Assembly (NCBI GenBank): GCA_028753945.1
Contig: JAPNXP010000014.1
Span: forward strand, 3,286,001-3,350,000
Direction: 5' to 3'
Origin: Hexactinellida sp. DTS-2022
Taxonomy: Eukaryota > Porifera > Hexactinellida
Length of the DNA: 64,000 nucleotides
Shown here: piece after piece, positions 34,985 to 47,059 of the stretch
How positions within the stretch are numbered: the stretch's first letter is position 1
Layout: every line of letters starts with the position of its first letter
Position numbers and translations under genes: made by a program
Notes under the pieces: model-generated
Told to the model about the DNA's origin: nothing
The model's input: the letters and a program-made list of their open reading frames with translations, nothing else
Databases searched by the model: none

Positions 34985-35430
34985 ACTGTATCTCTGCAGA
35001 CTTCAACTTTCAAACATTCTAAAAGTGTTCGCTCTAAAATATGGTGCTATCTCTTGTGAAGACCTTATTTCTCTTTAAAGAATACCTTCATATATTTGCT
35101 GACGATTTTGATAGTTGTAATGAGGAGCAACACGATATAGAACTTTATCTAACCACATTGAATTATATTTCAGTCCCTGAAAGAGGTTTCTCAAATGGAA
35201 TGTCTCGTTTATATAGCAGGATACGCAGTCTTCTCTTAATTTAAGAAGTCTAATGGCTGTCTATCTTGCCATAATCTTTTAACATCAGATAAACTCCTGG
35301 AAGTTAACAATGACGTTGGCTTCTCAATATACTTTGATTAATTTAGTGGATAGGTTGACTTCTGTGAATCTTTAAGCAAGGAATTCTATTCTGGACCATC
35401 CCGTTGCCTGTTGATGAGTATCTCTATGAA
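34985..35430 (+). pseudogene. C-terminal part of P copy b transposase, inverted
   Basis: Unlike the rest of the gene, this stretch reads on the plus strand. It begins RLQLSNILKVFALKYG (the segment that should follow QILESER) and runs through CLVYIAGYAVFS, SNGCLSCHNLLTSDKLLEV and LINLVDR. It matches the minus-strand C-terminal part of copy a (FIGGYAVYS ... YVDRGSLKWPS). The simplest reading is an inversion of about 445 bp with breakpoints near 34985 and 35435. Stops and frame changes are present. Confidence 0.7.
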
Positions 35431-35852
35431 CTTTATTGTAGCGTTCGCTTTCCAAAATTTGTTTAAATGAAATCTGCTAGTGAGACCCTGGCATCTGTCT
35501 TTATAAACCAAAGTGGTGCTCCAGCGCATCATTTTGAATTCTTGCAGTTAGAAGGTACTGGTGTCCGAAGTTCTCGGTAAGTTGTTTGACCAGCAATGGT
35601 AACGCCTCGCATGTGTGTCTGAAACTGGTAAAGGTTTGTGGTTTTAACTTGCATATAAAGATGGCAGATTATTCCAAATATCTAACCAAGAGACGACGTT
35701 ATTTAAAAATTGTAAACGAAAATCTCCTAGGTAAATTGGAGCTGAATATTCATCCTTAAACGTATATCTTTTCCTACCCAGTTGACATTGAATAGTTTCC
35801 ACACCTGATTGATTAATTCAAGGAATTCTACTGTTTGATTCGTGTGTATGAT

Positions 35853-36035
35853 CAGTGTTTTTTTAAGGATTTGCTTAGAGGGCCCTACAACAATTAGAGG
35901 CCCTCACCCCAACAATTAGAGGCCCTCACTCTACATTTAATGATATTGAGTATTTAGCACGTTAAAAATTAGAGGCCCATTGATAAAAATTAGAGGTCCA
36001 TTTTGGGCCTCTAATTTTCCTTAAAAAATACACTG
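35853..36035. mobile_element. hAT MITE in the P transposase, TSD TGTATGAT/G
   Basis: The ends CAGTGTTTTTTTAAGGA and TCCTTAAAAAATACACTG are inverted repeats. Flanks TGTATGAT and TGTATGAG agree at 7 of 8. AATTAGAGGCCC units repeat inside in both orientations. Confidence 0.82.
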
Positions 36036-36244
36036 TGTATGAGGTCTTTTTCCATTTCCACGATAATAAGCCGGCATATGTTGTCTCATGGAAAATTTTC
36101 AAAGCAAAACTAACATTTTGTCGTTCTAACCTTGAGGGCTAACACGCTTTCGCTGTTAATCTTGGTGCTCGCTTCAAGAGATTACATTTATCAGAATTGA
36201 ATAAATTACGGATATCTTGAAACGGTGCATAACATAGTTCAGGA

Positions 36245-38700
36245 CAGGCCTGGGGTAATAGTAATATGTAATAGTAATTGTATTAGTAACGATTACATTT
36301 TAGAAGTAATAAGTAATAGTGTTTCAAATAGGATGTAATAGTAATAGTAATAGTAATAGAACCTATTATAATAAGAATTATCTATTACATTTCTAAAACT
36401 TCGGGATGGCTTATTTGATTCTTCGTGAAGAAATACTAAGTTGTTAAAAATAAATTTAAGGAAAGATTATTATCGTTTTCCATTTGTCACTTTAAGTTTA
36501 AACGTATTGTTTCATCTGTAGGCACATACATATGTAATATATAATACGTGATTATTTCACAGATTTGGATAATATTATTACTTAATAAACCTTTTCTCTT
36601 ACTACAATTTAAATCTATGTCAAAACTTTACAACTATTTTGAACTTCCAAAAAATATTGAAGGAAATTATCAAGCAAAATGCAAGATATGTTCTAGCTTA
36701 ATCTCCGCCTCTGGAAAAACTTGTTCCAATCTAACAACACACTTAAAGCCAGGGGGAAAATATCAAATAGAAATATATACTGTAATTGTACAACTTATTT
36801 ATACTTTTAATTACATTAATAGAGGAAACATCCTGCTAAGTACTTAGGTTAAGCTCAAAAGAAACAACAACTTCACCGATCTCGGAGGATCAACCAAAAC
36901 TGCTACAAATGCTTTGATAGATCTAATAGCAGGAGATTTGCTCCCTTTATCACTCATAGAAAGTTGTTTTTTCAAACGTTTTGCTAGCATTTTAGATTCA
37001 CGCTACGTTGTACCATCACGAAAACACCTATCAACTAAACTTCTGCGCAGAAAAGCAACAGATTATTGAAAACAGAATGAAAGAACTACTAGAAAAGGTT
37101 GATAGTGTATCCATTACAGTAGATCTTTGGTCCAATCGTCTAATGAAGGGGTTTCTAGGTATAACCTACCATTTTATTCTCGTTTGGTCATTACGTTCAC
37201 TAATTTTGGGATGTAATCGTTTTCGAGGGGAACATAATGCGGGAAATATAGTACATAATTATGAAGAATTAATATCGTTTTGCAAACTCAAAGGGAAGGT
37301 AACACATATAGTAACACATAATGCTTCAAACATGCTGAAAGCATTTAGATTACCAGGTTTTGATGTGTTAATAGCTGATGAATGGATTCCGATACTTCAG
37401 ATGAAGAAGATGAGGGGGATATTCAGTCAGTGAATATAACTAATTCTCTCATCTATCTCCCATAACATGATTCTTGTTTTATTCATACTCTTCAACTCGT
37501 CATAAAAGATGGATTTAAACAAGCTGGAATGATCAATAAAGTACTTGCGAAGACTGCGAATATTGTGTCCTATGTTCGGAGATCGATACATGCTAATGGT
37601 ATATTAGAAGGGGAAAAGAGGCTGCAAGCAAAGGTGGTGACTAGGTGGAACAGCGAATTGAGAAGTATTCGTTCTCTTCTGAATATTCCAGAAGAGAAAT
37701 TAGGACTTTTGGCTTGTCCGCAACTTAGTGTAAATGAGCGTAGTCTTTTAAAGATCTTGTAGAAATACTTACTCCCTTTGAAGAAGCAACATACTTTTCA
37801 CAGAAACAAAATTCTGTTTCAGTAAGTTTTATTATTCCTGGCATTAGAGGACTTCGAAAAACAATTGAAATGCTGAATGTAAAGTATAACTCAGCGATGT
37901 TGAGTACTCTGAAGAACTCACTTAATCGTAGAATGGAAATTTACGAACAGCGTGAACATTATATTTATGCAGCAATTCTGGATCCAAGGTTTAAGTTTGA
38001 TTGGTGCACTGGAAGCGAGTTATCAAGGATTGAAGCCAGATTTGAGACTTTTTGTCCTGCAGATCAACTTTGATTTGTGACCCACTTATCAGTGATTCTT
38101 CCCTATCTCCAACCCCAAAGAGGAGAAGACTTTTAAGCTATATGTCCAGTTCTACTTCTACGACAGCTAATACACTGGCAGAAATCGGAGAACTAGACAA
38201 ATATCTATCTCACCCCCGTCTCTCGGAAGATGATGATCCTCTGGTATATTGGAATTTACACCAAACCGCATTACCAACATTAGATAAATTGGCTCAGCAT
38301 TATTTATCTGTCACAGCCTCCTCCGCACCTGTAGAGAGATTGTTTAGTATCGCAGGGAAATTATTCAGGCCAGATAGATGTTCAATGTCTGATGAAGTTT
38401 TCCAAAAGTTAATCATGATCAAATGCAATTCGCACCTATGATAAATTTATTAACATTAGTTGTTTGCTTACGTTAGATAATATGTTTTGTTTGTGTGGGA
38501 TAACCAATTAAATAATAAAAATCAGACATTCTGAATAATAGCAAAGTCTTAGTAATTATCTAGTAATTTGTAATTGTAATAGTAATAGTAATATATTACA
38601 TATTATGATAATGTAATTGTAATAGTAATAGTAATAGGAAGAAATATAAGTAATAGTAATAGTAATATATTACATTTCAGAGTAATTGACCCCAGGCCTG
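36245..38700 (+). mobile_element. hAT transposon, 2.46 kb, TSD GTTCAGGA
   Basis: The ends CAGGCCTGGGGTAAT and (reverse) CAGGCCTGGGGTCAAT are flanked by the identical 8-mer GTTCAGGA (36237-36244, 38701-38708). AATAGTAATAGTAAT subterminal repeats fill about 120 bp at the left and 170 bp at the right. It contains a broken BED/hATC transposase. It is inserted in P copy b. Confidence 0.92.
36617..38441 (+). pseudogene. hAT transposase (BED finger, DDE core, hATC dimerisation)
   Basis: ATG at 36617. BED-type zinc finger: CKICSSLIS, then NLTTHL. A region follows with IAGDLLPLSLIES and SRYVVPSRKHLSTKLL (36905-37060), then the catalytic segment with VDLWSNRLMKGFLGITYHF (37008-37433). After it come a helical section (37529-37762 and 37870-38073, LDPRFKF) and the C-terminal dimerisation domain with LSVTASSAPVERLFSIAG (about 38300-38355). 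It ends at TGA near 38441. At least four frame changes and several stops. It is closest to ZBED/RICESLEEPER-like hATs. Confidence 0.85.
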
Positions 38701-39339
38701 GTTCAGGATAAAGAGATTTAGAGGTGAAATGAGTGGTCGAAATGTTGGTTCTAGAAATGAAGACGTAAAAACTTTTGTTTACGTTACTGATATTCTAAGT
38801 TGTTTAATACTTCTTTAATTGGATATAATACGTATAGTGTAATACGTATTATACTTATACCCTAGTTATAATATCGAGCTCATGAAATTTCCTTTGAACA
38901 ACTTTCTGTTTAATAGTTATTCTTTCATTGTTAATCGACTCATAGATAGTCTGTATAGTATTAATTGCTAGAATCTTGTATTTGCAAAAATATTTAAAAA
39001 TATGCTTTATTGAAATACTTTGAAAACATTCCTAGTTGATCATAGATTAGCGTATAATACGTGCTGATCGATAGCGTATTACGTATAATACGTATTATAC
39101 ACAATACGCGTATTAAACAACTTAGCTGATATTTTGTTGTACACATAATTTGCATTTAGCAAATTTCGGAAAAATAAATGTATTGTCTAAATTTTTACAT
39201 TTAACTAATTATTCCTAATGGACTTAATGATATGAACAAAATAAAAAAACTATTTAAACTTCTTTGTGGATTGCATGGGTGCTGTACCTTTGGTTCCAGT
39301 CTCGAATTAATTGAAAATACTTTGTATAAACGAACATTG

Positions 39340-40532
39340 CACAGTGGCTTAAAACGGTAGTTGGTAGGAAGTAGGCATTTTGGTTGCAGATACTCAAAAG
39401 TGAAGTATTATTGACATATAGGTTATTGATAGCTGGGAATTGAATGGCAAAGTGAAAAATTACGTTAGCAGTCTCTTAAGTTTACTTCTGGGCGATCTGT
39501 TGTAATTCAATGAAATAATAAATTTTGGTTTGTTAACAATCTTTTTTTATTCACCCATTGTTATTGTGCAAATATCTTGAACATGGTGAAAAATATCCTA
39601 AAAGCCCAGTTCCCAACGGATATTATAGATTACATTCATGTAAAGGGGGGTAGACGCTTACTGAATGTGATCATAATGTGTATTAGAACTCATAGAAACC
39701 TTAGATTGCTTTTTCTAGCATAGCTGTCTCTTGTGCATCACACTAAAATGCCTCCGAATTATACAAAACTCACTTCCTTCAATTTCTAAACTCAATATGA
39801 GTTCATTGCTCGGTGCTCTGATTGATGAAATTATTCTTAAGTGCTCACTTGTTCTTATTATACAATATCTGCTATAAATTTGAGTAATTACTGAGGTATA
39901 CTACAGAATTGCAACAAATAATTAGCTTTTGCATTTTCATAGCAACACAAAGTGACAATGGAATTCACTAAAATATTATCTAGAATGATTTAAAAAAACT
40001 ACAGCTTCCGAAACAGTGCGCAATAGTTGCGCACTGTTTCGGAAGCTGTAGTTTTTTTAAATCATTCTAGATATACTAATTAAGAAAATGTATTAATATC
40101 GGCTTGACATTCGTTGACATTTTTTTTATCGCTCACTTTGAAATATTATTACGAAAATATTTTAGAATTTTGAACTTATGAATTTGAAATCGAAATTTCT
40201 AGACAAAATATGCGAGCTACACCCAATGCTATTTCAAATTTAGATTCAGCATACTTAAATTGTATTATAGAGACTAAATTTAGCTACATACATCTTGGTT
40301 AGAAGTAATTATTAACATCAAACGACAAGTTATTTTTTGAATTTTGCTAACCACAAAATGGAACCATCAATTTCTCTTGACATGGATAATAATTTTCTAT
40401 AGCTTGTAGGCTTTCAATCTACTAGCAATTTTATTAGAGTGTTTCTATTGTATTCAGCATGAAATGACAACTTTATTTAGCTAAAATACAACCCTTGATT
40501 TTTTCGCTACTTCCGGCTATGAAGCCACTGTG
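39340..40532. mobile_element. Transib-like element inserted in P copy b, TSD CATTG
   Basis: The ends CACAGTGGCTTAAAAC and GAAGCCACTGTG start with CACAGTG, the heptamer shared by Transib ends and RAG recombination signals. A 5-bp CATTG flanks both sides (39335-39339, 40533-40537), as Transib TSDs do. Removing the element and one CATTG rejoins the P transposase frame (DNYPLN to VRLYKVFS). 1193 bp, no transposase. It contains the perfect hairpin at 39977-40073. A relative lies at 43708-45331. Confidence 0.85.
39977..40073. repeat. Perfect 47-bp-arm hairpin (3-nt loop)
   Basis: The arm TATCTAGAATGATTTAAAAA...CGCAA (39977-40023), loop TAG, exact complement 40027-40073. I see no mismatch. The related element at 44800-44850 has only the right-hand half, so the left half is the new inverted copy. 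Confidence 0.95.
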
Positions 40533-41914
40533 CATTGAGTGGATAATTATCAGTACACACAGCTTCAACAAACAGACTACAAGCTTCAAAGTCACAAATA
40601 GTTGATTTAACAATTGGGTATAAGGATTCTGCAGATGAAGAACCCAAAAGGTATTAATCGCACAATGGTGGCAAACCTGGCCGATAAACTCGAAACCATA
40701 ATAGAAAAACTGTAGTATGTGGATCATCCGGATTATGAATAGACCCAATTACCCTTCCTCCCTTATAGGATGCATCACTACGAATGTGAACTTCATTCAT
40801 TTAAAGAATCACATGGCGCTCTAAATCATTAAACGTGGTAGCAACTTCTTCAAGAATTTTAGTATACTCACTCTCTAGGCCAATACTATTTTGATCTTCA
40901 ACGAATTACGTTCGTATGGAAGTATGATACAGTTAAAGCTTTGGATAAGCAGATAACAAGCTGGTGAAATTCCGTGAATTTTTAGACAAAAGACCTGAGT
41001 GAGAATATTATAACGGCGAGCATGTTTATCAACAATTAAGTATTTCAGCTGATCGAGCAAAAAATTAAGACGGATTAGCATAGAATAATTCTCATCCACG
41101 AAATCAAATGCGGAATGGGTAGGATCTAGTGTATTAGTAGCACTAGAAAGATTATGAATGGCATTCTCGACATTTTTTTTCAAAGGGGTCGCTGTGGAAA
41201 TTGAGCAATCTTTTTAATACATTGCAAATATTTCAACTTAATGAATATTATTTTCTAACAATCTCATATCGTTAATGAATTACAAGATAGTTTGATTCTA
41301 TTATTTTCTTTATAAAAATCCTTACAATCTAATTTTTCATCAGCAATTATTGAACGTTCGACCGTAGAAATTTCATTATGTAGGGAATCTTAAGAAATAG
41401 AATGATTGTAGAATTGGGTCGATGAATAAGCCAACCGTTATTTAGATGATCAATTAGATGTAACTTAGAAATAATACAATTAAGAGTAGAAAGAATAAAC
41501 TTAGCTTCAGTTTCTTTGAAATCTGCGCGGCTCTTCTGGTAGGCTTCCTGTACCCTCTCCTCCTCCTTAACATATAAAGATAGTCTTTGACATCTATCAG
41601 CAGCATCAGTCAAATAGCCAGGACAGTTTGGAAAGATGCTAGGGACTGCACACTTCAGAGCCACTTTCTTCCTGATCGTCTCAATCATCTCCATTCCATT
41701 GAAGTATTGAATTGTCCTCTCTATATCTTCTTCATGGAAATGGTGTATAGACCTTCAAAACAAAAGATATAGAATACAATATAAAAGTAGACATATTATA
41801 ACAAAGTACCTTCTATCGTTTATTCATCTCGTAGTCTTCTCTCTGCATAGGTATTGCTCGGAACCACTTCTCACGAGTTTCAACATCAGTGGGAAAAGAG
41901 ACAACAAGTACTTA

Positions 41915-42174
41915 CCGTATTTCCCCGAATAAGCGCCGGGGGCTTGAATAAGCGCCGGGTCAATAAAAATGACATTGGTATTATATAATTTATATACATT
42001 AGTTGATCACTGTAATATAATTCCAGTGATTTTGACAACTTCGGTAGGTATACTGTTGGTGGAAACCATTAGAACCGACCTAAATATTATTTTCTCGATT
42101 TTTCACAAATATTTCACGATAATTTTGGTCCACGAAAACAATAAGCGCCGGGGCGCTTATTCGGGGAAATACGG
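41915..42174. mobile_element. TA-flanked MITE (CCGTATTTCCCCGAATAAGC)
   Basis: 260 bp. The ends CCGTATTTCCCCGAATAAGC and their complement are flanked by TA (41913-41914, 42175-42176). AATAAGCGCCGGG repeats lie within the left end. It disrupts the THAP-coding start of P copy b. The ends resemble those of the CCGTATTTATTCGAA family, with which it probably shares a source transposase. Confidence 0.88.
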
Positions 42175-42740
42175 TATTCATCTTTGTCAGAATAGTTTGA
42201 CTTACAACCAGGTACGAGGCAAGTGATGTTGAAATTAGAATACTTAAGTGAAATTTCTGAAGTTTAGCAAATAACAATGCAAATAAATTCATTATTGAAT
42301 ATCGTAAAATTTTTCAGTGTAATAATTAAGGGTGCTAATTAGTGGTTAGTGAAATTCGTACTCTCACTACTCTGACGTTTATTAGGCAAAATGTATAAAT
42401 TATTTCGCTACTCAAGTGTTTATAACTTCTATAATAATCATTCCGTACTTGTATTTATTGAACTTAAAATATGATCTAAACGAATTTTAATCGTTCTGTA
42501 ACGTGAATTCAAACAATTGTTACCGCTAGATTAATATAGTGAATGTCCCAGAAAATCAAGTTTATATTCTCGCAGTTATTCCAATAATAAGTTCTAAGGG
42601 CATAAAGTAGGTGAATTCACCATAAATACTCAAATCATCTTTAAATTTCAAGTTATTGTATAGGATAATCCCATGGTAATTGCCATCCATTGTCCACTAA
42701 TTCACTGGAGTGCCATTGCCTTAGTATATAGATCGCTATG

Positions 42741-43251
42741 TTCATGCTATTACTAAATATCGCATAAATAAACAGATGTATATATTTTAACTAGAATTTC
42801 TCTATCAAATCAATTTATTTCGATTAATTCAATTTTTCATAAGATTCAGCTGTATCTCAGACCTTGCAAGTTATAGCTTATATTTTCATGGTTTAAAACT
42901 ATTGTGAATTGGTTCCCTCCTCAAATCTATATTTATATTGGACGAAGGATGGTAAATGTCCTTTGTATTCCCCTGAATATTATTTTCCTAAGTATGAAGT
43001 GTGGCTCTCTCAACATTGTATTATGATTGCTTTTTTTGCGGGGGACAATCTTATACGAAATTACGTATGCATCTTTTGTTATGTGGAAGAAATTTCCTCC
43101 CCATTGGTGTGCCGAAATTAGCCTTGCCTATATGTATAATAGGATACACAATTTTAGTTAGAAAACCATAAATTGTAGTATTAAATATCTTCTTAAGAGG
43201 TGGAAAATCTATCTCATGATTACTTGTCATAGGGGTGTGTATATTTAAAGT
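42741..43251. other. Nothing recognised
   Basis: AT-rich intronic DNA. One plus-strand ORF of 70 codons (42909-43121) has no recognised motif. Confidence 0.4.
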
Positions 43252-43259
43252 GACGTGAC

Positions 43260-43508
43260 CAGGCTAGGAAAATTTATGATTTATTTGATTTTTTTGGGAA
43301 ATTAAAATCATTGATTTGAATGAACATAACTCAAATTATATAATAGGTATTCAATTGCGAATTTCGCAGTAAGTATACATTGTAATATTACGTCGGAATA
43401 ACTACGATTGCAATAGGTATCACCATTTTCAAATAGTAAAAATCAACTTTAAATCAATTGATTTTGATTTTGATTTTATTTGAAAAAATCATTATTTTAC
43501 CATTCCTG
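43260..43508. mobile_element. hAT MITE, TSD GACGTGAC
   Basis: The ends CAGGCTAGGAAAATT and TTTTACCATTCCTG are flanked by identical GACGTGAC (43252-43259, 43509-43516). The interior is rich in AAATCA/TGATTT. Confidence 0.82.
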
Positions 43509-43707
43509 GACGTGACTTTTGTGAACATACGTATATTAAATATAGAAAATAATATGATGTAGTTTTGTCTATTTATTTATTCCCTTTAATTTATGAACAT
43601 CGAATTTATTACTATTTCTTCTTGTCAGAGCCAACATTTTCATATTTTAAACTTTAAAGTAACATTTAACATTTATTAAATTGATATATTTATCTTTACA
43701 TACTATC

Positions 43708-45331
43708 CACAGTGGCTTAAAACTGCAGTTTATAGGAAATAGGCATTGGGTTGCAGGTATTCAAAAGTTAAGTATTATTGACATATAGGTTATTGATAGC
43801 TGGGAATTGAATGGCATAATCAAAAATGATGTATGCAGTCTCTTAAGTTTAGTCATGGGTGATTTATAGTAAATCAATGAAATACTAAATTTTTGGTTTG
43901 TTAACAATCTTTTAATATTCACCCATGAGTAATTATTGTTCAAATATCTTGAACATGGGGAAGATTTCAGAAAAGTCCAGTTCCCAAGGAATAAATGGAT
44001 TTATACACTCTTGTAAACATGGGCATAGAATTTATCTTAAAATCGCAAAACTCTTGGGGGGGCGAGATAAGATATTTCTAATACCGATTTCCATTAATTT
44101 AATATCTAAAACAAAAGCTGAGATACCTAGTGTTTATGCAGTACAACCTCGATTATCTGAACTGGTTGGGGACCGGTTAAAAATGTTAGGATAATATACA
44201 ATTCACAAAGAAGCAGTTAGATTTTTACCAAAACACCTTCGTTGAAAAGGTTTCAACTTAATTTGGTTATTTTTATTGGTTGGCATCAATTACTTTTTTG
44301 ATTATTTTAGTTTCCTTCAAATAGAGGATTAGTGTTGATATTTAACTACACATTGGAGAGAAAAGAACCAAATATTGGGGGCCGGTAGTATGGACCGCGC
44401 CCCCCCCCCCCCCAGCTTAAAAATTTAGGGGGGGGGCGCCCCGCTCGCCCCCCTTCCCGAATTCTACGCCTATGAATGTAAAGGTGGTATATGTTTACTG
44501 AATGTAATTGTAATGTGTATTAGAACTCATAGAATACTTAGATCAATTTTTCTAACATAGCAGTCTCTATAGCATCACATTAATTTCCTCCGAATTGTAC
44601 AAAACTAGCTTACTTCAATCTCAAAATACAATGTGAGTTCATAGCGCGTTGCGCTTGTTGTTGAGTGCTCAGTTGTTCTCAGTTGTCCTTAAGTGCTCAG
44701 TTGTTCTATTATACAGTATTTGCCATACATTTGCTTAACCAATAAGATATATTACTGATTAGTAGCGAATAATTAGTTTTTGAATTTTCATAGCAACACA
44801 AAGTGACAATGGAATTAGCAAAAATATTCAAAGTTGCGCACTAATTCGGGAGCTAAGATTTCCATAATTAATTCTTACAACATTAATCTATAACCTGTCA
44901 AAATTTCTCGTTATTGTTTTGTGAACTTATTTTTCCCGTTTACGTGAGATTTCAATTTTAATAATTTTGAGCAATTTTGGACATAAGAGCTTTACCCCCT
45001 GTTAAAATTAAAATGCATCAGTGTAACAGTAAATCAGTATAGAAATATATATTTAGCATACTAATTTTGTATATATTTGGATACAAAATAACCACGATTC
45101 TTTATACAATGTAATTCAGAGTGAAATGAATATGTTGTATTTTTAGAATTCTTAAGACCACAAATGGAACTATACATTTGATACAATTCAAAAATATATT
45201 TATCGGCGTAGTTTGTGTTCAAATCAATTGAAATTTCATATGAATGTTAGTATACTATCTAACTTATTACCATTTAGAGGCATTTTGATAACCACAAATA
45301 TTTTCCTATTTCCATATGTTGAGCCACTGTG
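43708..45331. mobile_element. Transib-like element, copy 2
   Basis: The ends CACAGTGGCTTAAAAC and GAGCCACTGTG. Long similarity to 39340-40532 (for example ATAGGTTATTGATAGCTGGG and ATTGACATATAGG). The flanks (CTATC and TATTA) do not match as a TSD, so one flank may be altered. A G/C-run segment near 44370-44460 looks like a further MITE insertion. No transposase. Confidence 0.72.
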
Positions 45332-45398
45332 TATTATACAGCGTAAAAAGCCTAACAATCCAAGGAAGTGCCTAACCAAACTTTTTAAGGTTTTAATT

Positions 45399-45552
45399 CA
45401 GGGGTCGGCAAACTCCGGCCTTTAGGCCGGATACGGCCTAGCTTGTATTCCAATCCGGCACCACTTCCTAGGACATCTTGTTTCTTCTGGCCTAGCGCGC
45501 CTTCTTAACCCCCTGAAATGGCCTAATAGTCCGAAATGTTTGCCGACCCCTG
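45399..45552. mobile_element. hAT MITE private to left arm, TSD TTTTAATT
   Basis: The ends CAGGGGTCGGCAAACTCC and GTTTGCCGACCCCTG are flanked by TTTTAATT (45391-45398, 45553-45560). The other arm at 49886-49900 has the uninterrupted target. Confidence 0.92.
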
Positions 45553-46419
45553 TTTTAATTGATACTTTAGGTCACTAGGAATAGTTTAAGCCCAGACAAC
45601 ATTTTTGAAAATTGTTGGTTTTCACACAAACGGTGACGTCATCACACGACTAATTTTTCACACTATCAGTAATAACTATTGATCTATATGTCGCCATGAC
45701 ATGAAATTTGTATATTTGAATAGGGCGTAAGAAAACCTATCGATTGATGTATAATCATTTTAATCAGACGTCATCTGTATTTTTGTTTATGACGTCATCA
45801 TAAATTTACTTTCGAGAGATTCAGCTGTTTATCACGACAAACGTCACTTTACTCGATTTGAATTATTATGTTGACCTTATGCATGTTATAAATAACTTCC
45901 GCAAAGGACGTACACACGTTTTCGCAATTTTCGGAACTATAATTTAGACAAATACTTAGTAAATATACGACAATAATCCACCGATACATATATTCCAATA
46001 TGTCTGGTGAAAAGATTGTGTATTTTTGAGATAAAAGCACCCAATTATGTACAGTTGTTGCATTTTAGCTACTGATCACCTTTAGCTATTGCGCATAGCC
46101 CAATTTATGGAAAAATGAAATATTCAGGGGGTCAAAGATTAGTGCCCAATGGAATTCTCCCGCAGTATGAACCAAGGATAGACCATTCAAATGCATTCAT
46201 AGCGACTGTATATTGTCAGATTCGTCCTCAGCACTAAATTTCCAGCATTTGAGGGCAATATTTACTATATTTGGGGAAATTATTCTTCGTTATTCCAGTG
46301 CAACAGTAGGAATGTTGTAACATTCCGATCTCAAAATTGCTACTAGCCATATCGAGTGATACCTTGTTTTCTCGGCTGTGCGCACTGAGTGCGATTTTGC
46401 TATTAGAAACACTCTAAAT

Positions 46420-46571
46420 CAGGGTTTTTTTTAAGGTTGAGACCTTGGCGCAACTCAGCGCGGCCTTGGTGTAACTCAACACTGCAGAGGCTGCTGCCGA
46501 CCCGAATCGTGGTGTAACTCCAAAAAATCTTAGTTCAAATTTTACACCAAGATCGGCCCTAAAAAATCCTG
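46420..46571. mobile_element. hAT MITE present in both arms (left copy)
   Basis: The ends CAGGGTTTTTTTTAAGG and CCCTAAAAAATCCTG, TSD CTCTAAAT (46412-46419, 46572-46579). The mirror copy is 48879-49030, so the insertion predates the duplication. It is related to 25922-26035. Confidence 0.85.
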
Positions 46572-46886
46572 CTCTAAATACTAAAAAGTATGCAGGATTT
46601 TATACAGAAAAGTTTCCTATGATTACTCATTAGCATCCTAGAAACAATCACATCGCCAACTGGGGGTCAGGGGGGCGCTGTTAGCCCTCCAGTAACAATA
46701 TTAGAGTACTAGTACTTGATCCAGCAGTTGAGTGCTATTGCTATTCGCCAAGGAAAAATAGGGGCGATGCCAGGAAGCCCCAAACTCTGTATAAAACCCT
46801 GGTATGTATTGTTCCATATTCCTGCACAAGGCATAATGACCCAGAAATTTTGATTCGGCATTTTCAACACCTATAATGCTTCAATA

Positions 46887-47059
46887 GAGTAGATGTCGGA
46901 TATAAGCACACCGGTTTTAAGAACATATCGGATATAAGCACACTATGTTGGAAAACTTTGCCATCTACCCTGTATAATTTATGTCGGTAATAGCCACATG
47001 CCGGTTATAAGCACCATAAGTGCAGTTCCCGACGGTGTGCTTATAACCGGCATCCACTG
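46887..47059. mobile_element. TA-flanked MITE at the inner part of the left arm
   Basis: The ends GAGTAGATGTCGGATATAAG and (reverse) CAGTGGATGCCGGTTATAAG are flanked by TA. It contains repeated CGGATATAAGCACA. Absent from the right arm, so it is private to this arm. Confidence 0.75.

Larger units (their letters stand above)
35435..41912 (-). pseudogene. P-element (THAP9-like) transposase, copy b, split by insertions
   Basis: Read on the minus strand from 41912. THAP zinc-finger remnant: SFPTDVETREKWFRAI, then HFHEEDIERTIQYF; a possible 57-bp intron lies at 41753-41809. Then SIFPNCPGYLTD and a helical region (41347-41694). The conserved core follows: DENYSMLIRLNFLLDQLKYL, HARRYNILTQVFCLKIHGIS and PACYLLIQSFNCIILPYERN (40875-41183). 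Next is SSLSARFATIVRLIPFGSSS to VCTDNYPLN (40533-40750), the Transib, then VRLYKVFS and FVHIIKSIRNN (39150-39334). After the hAT come ERQNVSFALKIFHETTYAGL (36080-36240), the 35853-36035 MITE, and WKLFNVNWVGK, TFTSFRHTCEALPLL and QNDALEHHFGL (35435-35850). Many stops and frameshifts. It is non-functional. Confidence 0.82.
33162..42740 (-). mobile_element. P-element-like transposon (copy b), 9.6 kb with insertions
   Basis: About 70-bp imperfect terminal inverted repeats. The left end is CATAGCAAATCTATATACTA and the right end (reverse) CATAGCGATCTATATACTA; both continue through AAGGCAATGGCACTC and GATGGCAATTACCATGGG. A THAP9-like transposase fills the interior on the minus strand. A clean TSD was not found (flanks TTTCAATG and TTCATGCT). 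Insertions at 35853-36035, 36245-38700, 39340-40532 and 41915-42174 account for about 4.1 kb. A palindrome (33476-34550) and a minisatellite lie beside its left end. Confidence 0.75.

Noticed and set aside
35041..35244. Plus-strand ORF as an independent gene
   Set aside because: It overlaps the inverted C-terminal P-element segment; the neighbouring frame carries the recognisable YIAGYAVF motif.
45849..46040. A 63-codon ORF identical in both palindrome arms (also 49410-49601)
   Set aside because: The identity reflects the recent duplication of DNA, not selection on a protein; there is no recognisable motif.
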